Positions 38,440-48,300 of a stretch of 64,000 bases of DNA are shown here, one piece after another. The stretch's first letter is position 1. Every line of letters begins with the position of its first letter. The notes below the pieces were generated by a model. It did not search any database. It saw only the letters and a list, made by a program, of their open reading frames with translations, and had not been told where the DNA came from. Both the position numbers and the translations under genes were made by a program. This stretch comes from Anaeramoeba flamelloides (lineage: Eukaryota > Metamonada > Anaeramoebidae). Location of the stretch: contig JANTQA010000023.1 in the NCBI GenBank assembly GCA_027625915.1, positions 7,316,001 through 7,380,000 of the forward strand, read 5' to 3'.

Positions 38440-38625
38440 TATTAAAATAATTTTCAATAAATAACGAAAAATGAAATATTCCACTTTCCTATTTCTTTAA
38501 AAAATTTATGTTTTTGTTTAAAGAAATGATTTGAATGATTCGTTTCGTATAAACAGTGGTACTTAAAATTTGACAAAATATGCGGACTGCGCTATTACAT
38601 GACACAATTTTCACCTTGTATTTTA

Positions 38626-39282
38626 CTGTTGAGAGAAAAGTGTTGGACACAGAAAAATAGTTGGATAGCAATTTGAATTGGGAACATTACTGAAAATGAT
38701 TTTTAATTTCAATCATTTGTGAAATAACTAAAGAAAATAACTATAATCTACTTATTTGAATAAGAATTGATGTAATTCTACTTTTTCAAAACCGTATCTC
38801 TCCTAATCTAATGCAAGTTTAAAAATTACCATTTTCAGAATTAATAGTAAACTTTACTAAAACTTGGATTTTTGTTAAAATAGCATGATCTACTATAGTT
38901 ACCAACCATTCAAATGAGTATTCTACACAAACCGCATATTAATGAACTTGTAACACATTTAAACCTGGATTTACAGTCAGTTTCACTTTTAAGGCACAAA
39001 CTTTCAACGAAATTTAAGGCACAATAAAAATCTCAAATTAAAGCACAAAATTCAAATTCTAGTAAAAATAAATTGTAAAAAAAAAAATTCCAAAATTTGT
39101 GCCTTAATTTGAGATTTTTTTGTGCCTTAAATTTCGTTGAAAGTTTGTGCCTTAAAAGTGAAACTGACTGTATATAAAATTCACCGAGTTATCAATAGGA
39201 TTTGATTTTCAATTTTATTAATGTTCCCAATTAAAAATGCTGTCCAACCATTTTTCTCTGCCCAACATTTTTCTCTCAACAG
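38626..39282. mobile_element. Non-autonomous TIR element, copy B, with a MITE inserted in it
   Basis: It starts CTGTTGAGAGAAAAG and ends CTTTTTCTCTCAACAG-like (TTTTTCTCTCAACAG), with inner inverted TTGGACA motifs. Without the inserted MITE (38974-39170 plus one TA) it is about 458 bp and collinear with copy A at 1-443. No clear target duplication is visible at its own ends. Confidence 0.85.
38974..39170. mobile_element. TA-target MITE copy 3, nested in TIR element copy B
   Basis: 197 bp flanked by TA at 38972-38973 and 39171-39172. Removing the MITE and one TA restores GGATTTATATAAAATTCAC, the sequence seen at 327-345 in copy A. This is direct evidence of TA duplication and of insertion order. 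Confidence 0.93.
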
Positions 39283-40754
39283 CTAAATCTTATTTTGTAT
39301 TCGAAGATTGAATTAAATACCTATATGTCGTTGCTTCCGATTTAAATTACCTTAGAGTGTTTGATCTTGGATTATTGTTAATGATGTAAAGAATATTAAA
39401 TGCTTTGGTTTCAAAAATTTTATAATAATCACAAATCTTCTGAAGAACACAAAAGATTTTTTTTTGGTTAAAAATGTTAATTAGGATCTTTTTCTCGTTT
39501 TTTATCAAAAAATTACATTTTACTCTTTTGGTATCTTCTTTATTCTTTTTTCAAATTGATTTGTGGGGCATTTTTTCATGTTGTAGTATTGTTGTTAGGT
39601 TTTAGATGAGTTATTTCTATAATTTTTTTATTTCAACAGTAAGCCAATATTTTGATCAGATATCAAATTAATGTTATGGGTTAAAGTTGAAAACACTGGT
39701 TAATTACAACAGTTTCTCTCAAATAAAAAAAGTTTGGTGGAATACAAATATATCCATCCTGAGACTCACATATCGTTTGGAAATTGTTCTTTCTTGTTTA
39801 ATTTTTAAGGACTATCTAAAAAAAGGCCATTTTGGGGGTAACGTGGGTTAAAACATCACAGTTTTAGACTCTTTATCTTTTTCAATTAACCAGAAACCTA
39901 AAATGCAAAATTTTTCAGATTTTTTTTGCAATTTTTCAAAGGCAAAAACATTTTTTGGATTTTCAAATTCTTTTGTCATTTTTTCAGCGCATCTAATTTT
40001 TAGCAACCCTAAAAAAATGAAAAAGAAATTGTTTTTTCTTTTCAAAGCCAAATTGACGATATTTGATTTCATCGTTTCCAACAAAAAGGTGTTTTTTTTG
40101 TAGAAAAGAACACATAAAAAATTTTTTTACAAATAAGATCAAAAAAATTCTAAAAAAAAAAAGAAAAGTTTATTTATAAAAAAAAGGAAAAGAACCCCCT
40201 TTAAGATTTTTTAACTCTATTAGAGAATAGTATTTGGGTGAAAACCAAGTATTTTTAGGAATTTTAATAATAAATGTACACTTCCATTCTAAGAATATTG
40301 GAAGTTCAGTTTTTTGCCGGTATGTGCAAGTCATGAGTGGAATATAATGTCGAGACTTGTGAGTTTTTTCTGGACTTTTTTTTGTTGTGGATCATTTGAT
40401 TGTTTTTGTTTTGTAATTTTTTTGGAATGTTGGGTTGCAGTTTTGAAAACTTTCTAACACAGCGTTCTGCTGTGGTTCTTTGAAATTGTTTGTTGGTTAC
40501 AGGTTTGGGAATTTAATTTAGCATCTTGTATATTTCTTTTATGGAATAAATTGAAAATAAAAATAAGAAAATAAGAAAAAAATAAAAAGATGAAAAAATA
40601 AAAAAATAAAAAAAATCCTCTTCTCAAATGAGAAAAACAAATAGTGAAAACGAATGACAAAGAAAAAAAAAATCACTTCTAACTTTTCCCCTTTTCATTT
40701 TAAATTATTTTGAAAATTACAAAGAAAAAATTTCATTTTGATAAATTTAATGTA

Positions 40755-40850
40755 CACAACCCAACCATGATCGTTCTAATTGAAGTATTGTCTTACAATC
40801 GATTTTGAGCTTTGAAAAATGAAAGTTAGAACGATCATGGTTGGGTTGTG
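40755..40850. other. Perfect 25-bp inverted repeat with 46-bp loop
   Basis: CACAACCCAACCATGATCGT and five more bases (40755-40779) are exactly reversed and complemented at 40826-40850. Compared with surrounding DNA the stem is GC-rich. It has no TIR-like flanks or neighbouring gene. It may be a tiny MITE or a structured RNA. Confidence 0.8.
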
Positions 40851-42305
40851 GTTTTAAGTAATAAGTTTGCTAATAAGAAACTGATCTATCAAAATTACCA
40901 ATTCCTAAATTTTTGAAATTTGATCTTTATCCTGGTTCCTAAGAAATAGAGAACACATTTCGCTCATGTTTTAATCCATATGAAGTCAATAGTGGTCTTT
41001 TTTTAGATAATCCTTAAAAGAAGAAAAGATTTATTTAAAATACACACCTTCTGAGGTCTTTGTTATTGAGTTTCTTCTTTGATTATTTTCCAACAATTCT
41101 TAAGATCTTATTTCAAGATCTAAAACACAATTTAATAAAGTCAAAAAAATAATCAAAAAATGTTCGTAAATACGAAAAACTTGAAAAATGATAGATTTAA
41201 CATTGAATTACTTTGGGTTCGCTTTCTTTTCACAAAAAAAGTGGCGAGCAGTATTTTGGTTTCAAAGTTTCCAATGTTTTGTGGCACTCAGAAAATATTA
41301 ATCAGAAATTTTCACAGCATTAAAAAAAGTTAAATAGAACTTTTGAGAACGATAAGTATACACCGAAAGCTATGTTTTCAGATAACACCTAAATTTATTA
41401 AAGCCTTAAACCTCTTCCTACCATTTCAAAGATGAATAGCTCTCTCAAATCAATTCTAGTTGTCTGTGAAAAGTCTTTCAAATTAAAAAGTTTTCAATTA
41501 AACAACACACAAAATCAACCAATCAATCATTTTGTAGGAATTTTTTTTTTTGTGAAAACAAAAGTTTTTTATTTAAATTTTCTTTTTGGAATTGGGCTTG
41601 TATTTTGTGAAGGACTTGAAGTTTTTGGATTTACTTTGACTGTCAAAGAGCAGTCAGTAAAAGAAAACATACTCCAAAAACCTGTCAGACAAGAACTCTT
41701 CTTGGTTCGTTCTCATTCTTGATCCAATTGAGCACACAGCCATCTTTGAATCTGAAATTGGTTTCAAGTTTAACTTCTTTTTCTTTCTATTCTTTATATG
41801 AGAGTTTTGAATTTTACTTTACAGATCTTCTACTTTAATAAAAAATTATTTTCTAAAAAGTTTGTTTTCCTTGAGAATATGAAGAGTAAAATTATCCTGA
41901 TTCTACCAAAAATTAATGTGTCGAATAAAAAAAAAATAAGAAGCTATTTGTGTTCCCATTTAAAACTTTTAAATAAAAAATAAAATGTATTTAGTCCACA
42001 ATTTGATGGGTAAACAATTACTGTTTTCTGTTTTTCCAAAAATTAGAGGAAAAAAAAGTTTTGTAGGAATTTATTGGAATTAATCAGAAAAATATTAAAA
42101 GAGAAATAGAGAGAAATGAGTGAACTGTTCTTCGAAAATAGTTTTTCTGATTTAAAAAATAAAATAGAAAAGAAAATTTTCGAACTAAAAAACTACTATC
42201 AGCCTACTTTGTACCTTGAAGCGAAAATAAAGTTTTTCCAAACTTTTTTAAAAAAAAAAAGTTTGAAAATTTATTTTTTTCTTTTGCTTAAAGCCTGATT
42301 TTTCA

Positions 42306-45300
42306 ATGAAATTCCAACTTATTTGTTTTGTTTTCCTTCTCTTGGTAAATAATTCTTTATGTGAAAGATTAAACAAAAACACACTTGTTGAATATAAGTT
42401 TCAACAAGGCGAAACAACAACAGCGGTAAACAGTATCGGTAGCTATTTAGATCTTGACCTTTCGGATGGTGGTTGTTCTTGGCTTATGGATACAGACCAA
42501 CAACAAGGGCTAGGATGTGATGGATCTTCAGCGTCACAACTTGAAACTGGACCACTTGGTAAGCTTTCTCAAAAAAACTTTTTTTTTTTATAATTTTTGG
42601 AAATTTTGTTTTTGTAAACATCAAAAAGAAGTGAATAATTAATTTTTTGTTTTGATTGACCACCTCAAAATTAAACTTGCCATTCTGGAAAAAAATTGTT
42701 AAATCAAAAAAAATTGTAAAATCCGATGTGAATTGCAAAATGGTGGTTGTGAAAACGAAAATTTTGTATTATTTTTTTTTTACTTATTGTTCACTGATCA
42801 ATGAAGATACATGAAATTGAAATTGCCCAAACTGGATTAATGCCTATTGTTAAAATATGAAAGCCAATTTCGCATGAATGGAAAAATCCTCGCATCAAAA
42901 AATACAAAAATATTCACTTTTTTACAAATCTTTACAATTTAAATTTCAAATTATTCTAAAATTGGACAATGCTTTTATTTTAGTTTTATTTGTTGTTTTG
43001 AATTCTATTTTGATTACAATAATCAATCTAATTTTAGGATTTGGTTTTTGCTTTAAAATCAACAAAAAAAGACATTAAAAAATATTTTATAATTTAGAAC
43101 ATTTGCTACTGTTTTCCAATTAAAACCGACTTGACATTTTTTTCCAGAATGGACAAACCAAAAACGACTCTTTTCAAAAAAACCATAAAAGACGAATTTA
43201 TCATTTAATTAATTTGATCAATTTTTTGTAGAAATTTTCAAATTTGGAAGAAAAAAAGTATGGCTGTTTGAAAAAGTACATACTTCAAGTTTTCACGAGA
43301 TTTATTAAAACCACTTCAAATAATTTGAGAAACAATTAAAAACCTTTTAGTGCACACTAATTTAAGGGACTAGTAATCAAATAAAAAAAACCCAAAAGTA
43401 AATTTACTAACAAATCAAAAAAAAAATATCCCATATTGAAATTGAAAAATACTGTAAAATCCTGAGCACTACAAGGACAAACTTACTTAAAAAGCTATTT
43501 TCCGAAATGTAATTATTGTATTTAAGTACTAAGTTACCACCCTTGATTAGGTTGGGTAATTGTGTTATTTTACTTTCACTTCTCACAAAAAATTTCCATA
43601 CGGAAGAAATTGGACAAAAAAAAAAACATTTTTTGTCATCTTTACCTTTTCACGCAGACTTTTTTTCATTCTTTTCCAATGAAAAGGAAAATTGAAAATA
43701 ACAAAAAAAATAATTGCAAAAAATGTATTTTGGGGATTTTCAAGTGTATTTCAAATTTGAGAACATTTCAAACTTGTAAAAGCAAAATTTAAAAAATATG
43801 TAGAATAGCCCAAGAAAATAGTGTAAGTTCCGAAAGTTGAAATGGAAATTCTAAAATATTAAAATCAAAATTTTGCATGATCTAACAAGGTAAAAAATTG
43901 TGAAAATTGTTGAAATTGTGAAAATTTCACATTTTTTCTAAAAGAAATTCTCCTTGGACAAATATTACTTGGATTACATAACTTTTTCTAGTGTTATTTT
44001 ATACATTATTTCCCTGTTTTCACCTAAAAAGGTAGTCCTTAAAAGTTTTTGATCCATTTTTCTAATTTTTGAAAAGTTCAAAATCCCACATATTTCCGTA
44101 CTATTTAAAAAAAATTATTTTCGTTGAAGAAGAAAGAAACCTTATTATCTATGAAGGAAGAGTACAAACACACTTTAAAAATAAAACCACTTAGGTTCTG
44201 GAATAACTTTATATAAAAAAAATCAACTTAATTTCAAAAAAATTCCAATAATTATTTTAAACTGGAAAAAAATCTAATTTCTTTATTCAAAGAACCGTTC
44301 AAATCAATTTTTTCTTTTTGTTTAACAAAATAAAATACTAGAAAAACAATAAAACCCTTAAATCAAAAATTCTCCCAAAATACCTTTTTAAAAAATGGAA
44401 AATTCAACTTATGACCTAAAGAAATACTTTTTGATTTGATTATTTTTAATGAATAATTATTAACCCAAATTTTAATTTTTTCAGTGAGTTATTAATAACC
44501 CAAAGATTAAATGTATCAATAAGTTTTAACAATTATTTCCCAATTTTTTAAATATTTTCAAACAAATAAAACTAATTAAAATTAATAATTCTAATAAAAA
44601 AACAAAATAAATAGACATTATCAAATAACTGATTTTGATAATAACAGTTCCTTATTTATACTCTTAATATTTGAAAAGGAATGTTATTTAATCTTTTGAA
44701 TTTCAAAAAATTTACTAAATATTTGTAAATTAAATAGATGATCTAATTATTTCCGATCTTAATGGATTCAATATTTGAATTTTTTTTTCAGGTATTTATA
44801 AAATAAAAATAAAAGTTTCAATGTTGTTTATTCATACTAACTCTCAGAAATTACTAAAAGTGAGATTTCACATAAAAATAAAAATTTTTTGCAAATTTTT
44901 TTTTGTAATTTGATCCCAAAAATCCAAACAAAAAGGATCAGATCTTTTTACTAAAAGTTAAATTGGGAGAAATGAATTATTTTAAAAATGATAACTCATT
45001 TCTCTAAAGCTGTCCAATGAAGTTGCAAATAAGCTTAATTGCCTGAATAATCGTACCCATGTGTAAATAATTACTCTATTACCTTCGTGGAAAAAAATAA
45101 ATAAGAGTTACAAGACCCTTCAAACAGTTGCAAAAATAAACCACTTATTATTATCCTATAATTTTTAAAACCAACAATTTTTGAAGAAAATTTATATGAA
45201 AAAAAAATAATTTTTATTTTTTCATATAGCTCTCAAAAATATAAAACAAAAATTAAAAAAACATTCTACTTACTCTCTCAAACCAACTCGTCTTTAAAAA

Positions 45301-48300
45301 AAATTTAAAAAAATCCATAATGGTCATAAAATTTTTTTCAATTGATCTTATTGTTGAATGGAAAATGCTACTGAGATAAAAGTAGTAAGACTAAATTTTG
45401 ATACTTGTTCAGATTAATAAAATGTATATTTTGAAAATTTAACAAAATACTTTTAAATACGAAGAGATTTAATAATCGAAGAATATTACTTCAATATCTA
45501 AATTCATATTTAATGACTTTTACAAATTTCAAAAATCTGGAAAATTTTAAAATTTGGAATTTTAGTTTTATTTTTTTGTAAATTATTTCTTATTTGGTCA
45601 AGAATACAACCTTTCCAAATTAAAAAATACCTTTAAAATGCCCGAAAACCAAAATTCTTTAATTTTGCTGTCTACCCAATTTATTTACAGTAAAATCATC
45701 TGGGTATTTAGGATATTGATAATATAATACTTGGAATTAGTCTGGAAAAAACAAGATTTTTTTTTTTTTTATTTTTTATTTTTGAAGTGAGGAAATTAAT
45801 TTCCTCTTACAGCCGTTAGTTTTTTTTTTACTTTTTGAAATAAAAAGACAATTTATTTAATTTTCTTTTTATTTCTACAATTAAAAAAAACTGCAGTTAG
45901 CTTTTCCAGAATTTAAAAGAATTGAGAAAAATCTGTGATTTTACTCTATTCTTTTAAATTCCGAAAAAGCTAGGAACTCTACAGCACTTGTCGGCACTTT
46001 ATGACACTTCCCTAATTTCTAAATTTTTGTTTAGAAAAAAAACAAGAACTTTGATTTAAAAAAAATTGTTTTTAAATTTGCCTTCATTTTGCTTCGAAAA
46101 TTCAATAAACTTTTTTGAAATCAATAAACGTTTTGCAGAAAAATCATTAAAATTTGTAAAATAGAATTTCTTTCAACAAAAAAAAAAATTCGATGTAATT
46201 CTTACATTGTTTAATACAATTGTGTTCAATTTCAAAATACTCTGAACCACAAATTCAGATATTTCCATAATAAACCTAACAAAATTCAAAAGCCGATCAT
46301 TATACAATATCTATAAACACAATCCTTTGAGAAATGTATAAAAGTAGTAGATATCTCTCTCTTGAAAAAAAAAAAATCATATATTTGATAGTAATCTGAA
46401 CTAATCTTTCGAGAATGTATATTTTTTCTTCTTGTTTTCAGATCAAAATAATATTACCTTTTTTACACAAGTATAATTCAAATAATTCAGATACAAGTTC
46501 AATATAATATTACTAATTTTTTATGATTTCTGCGATTTTTGTGATTTCTACAAAACCAATAATAAACTATTTTCCAGTCAAAAGTTCCAGTTGTGGTGAG
46601 TGAATTACGCGTGTTTAAAGGGTTTGAATCGATATTAGAAAAAAAAATTAATTTTGGAAATTTGAAAAATTGAAATCATTTTTTCAAATTTTTTCTACTT
46701 TTTTCTTTTTTTTATTATTACAAGATCTTATAGTCACTTGGTAAAAAAGTGTTATTCTAAGGTCACTGAAATAGTGTAGAAATTATTGTAGAGAAATTAT
46801 ATTGATTTATATTGGAATTTTCTTTGGATCTTCAATCGATAGATCAAAATAAACATTTTTTTTCTCAATGGGGAACTAAGAATTTGAGTTTTTCAATTTT
46901 TAATAAAATCTATAGATTTATTAGTTTTAATTCATATGCAGAATATCAAACATTCTCGGATGTGCATTATTCTACTTATTTTTTATTTACCTCTTCAAAG
47001 GTCAATTATTTCTTATAATTGGCCATTGAAAAAAATGCTGGGGCTTTTGGTCAGAAATAAAATTTATTCCTATGACTTGTACGATTTTTGTGATTTCTGG
47101 GATTTTTATTTATGGTGATATAAATAAAAATTAAATTTCAGGAATTTGATTACTTAAATTTACTTTCTACCTATTTTTATCAGAAAAAAATTTTTTCTTT
47201 CACTCTTATATGCTTACATATCTAAACGTTCACAAAATCACAATCATATAGCTTTTCTAAGAAAACACCCTGATTATATTCAACATTTAAAGTTTATTAT
47301 ATTTTATATAATTTATAAAAGTCTTTTATTGTTTGAATTAATTTAATTAAAAATTTTAAAAATAATTTCGATGATAATTACTATATTATTAGAATTAAAC
47401 CATTTTGAATAAATTTATTTCGAACAAGTTGGACAAAAAAATTTTTTCTTAAAGTTTTGAAAATAGATATATTGATGTTTATCTTCTGTTTTATAGATAC
47501 TTTTTGAAAAAATCTTTCATCACACTTTTTTTAAAATGACTCTACATTATTCTCAATTTTTTTTTTTTACATTTATTTGATTTTGTATAAAAAGAATTAA
47601 TAATACAAAAAAATTTTCAATACGAACAAGATTTTTATTTTTAAAATCAATTTTCTACTGCAAATCAAATAAGGAAAAATCCAATTTTACTATTCTACCA
47701 AACCGATAATTGAAATAATTCAGGAAACAGTTCAAAAGTATATTACTAAATTCTTAGATTTCAAAAATTTCTTAGAACTTTCCGATTTCTGACTTCTGTA
47801 ATTTCTATGATTTTTGTGATTACCATCCTAATATTAACAAAATATTTTAAAAATTGATATTTTTATTTATATGAATTTGAAATCAAATTGATAAATATGA
47901 ATGATGAGAATAAAATAAAAAATATTTTAAATTATTTAATTGACAAATTCAAACTGTAAAATCTTATTTCAATTGTTCGATTTTTAGAAAAAAAAAAAAA
48001 TTTAATAATAATGACTGAAATTAAAATTCATCATTTTTCGTTCTTTTCATTATCAAAAAAATAAAAAAAAAAAAAAAGTTGATCATTTCTGTGATTGGAC
48101 AAGCCAATGTGTAACTGACTTTGATTACTCTGGCGGTTGCCAAAATTTTGGACTAGAATTCTGGTGGGACAAACCAGAAGATGAAGGAGATGAATTGTAT
48201 CAAGTATGGTATGTAACTAATACTGACAATACCGCTCGACCACTTTTTGGAATAACTTATGATTCCACACTTGGTGGCGTGGGAGGATTGGTAGTCCGAA

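Larger units (their letters stand above)
33940..42305. other. Gene-free region between TRRAP and the surface-protein gene
   Basis: No ORF here has convincing coding character. The region holds an inverted-repeat element (34092-35594), a GC-rich patch (37073-37100), a repeat shared in inverted orientation with 42.7 kb (37506-37735), two TA-target MITEs, the TIR element copy B (38626-39282) and a perfect 25-bp hairpin (40755-40850). A 96-codon frame at 41432-41722 begins with ATG but has no recognisable features. A 60-codon frame at 42116-42298 stops 7 bp before the next gene's ATG and could be an upstream ORF. Confidence 0.65.
42559..48078 (+). other. 5.5 kb phase-1 intron of the surface-protein gene
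   Basis: The donor GTAAGC lies at 42559. The acceptor is an AG closing a run of A (48063-48078), after which [11 protein letters not shown] continues the protein. Joining exons of 253 and 2390 nt gives an exact multiple of three. The intron contains an inverted-repeat element (42680-43152), a TTAA element (43366-45118), a palindrome (45899-45972) and a TIR element (46561-47068). A GATTTTTGTGATTTCT motif recurs at about 46530, 47087 and 47805. Confidence 0.8.

Noticed and set aside
41432-41722. 96-codon ATG frame as a gene
   Set aside because: It has no recognisable domain, is interrupted by a poly-T/Phe stretch and has the A/T composition of the surrounding spacer.
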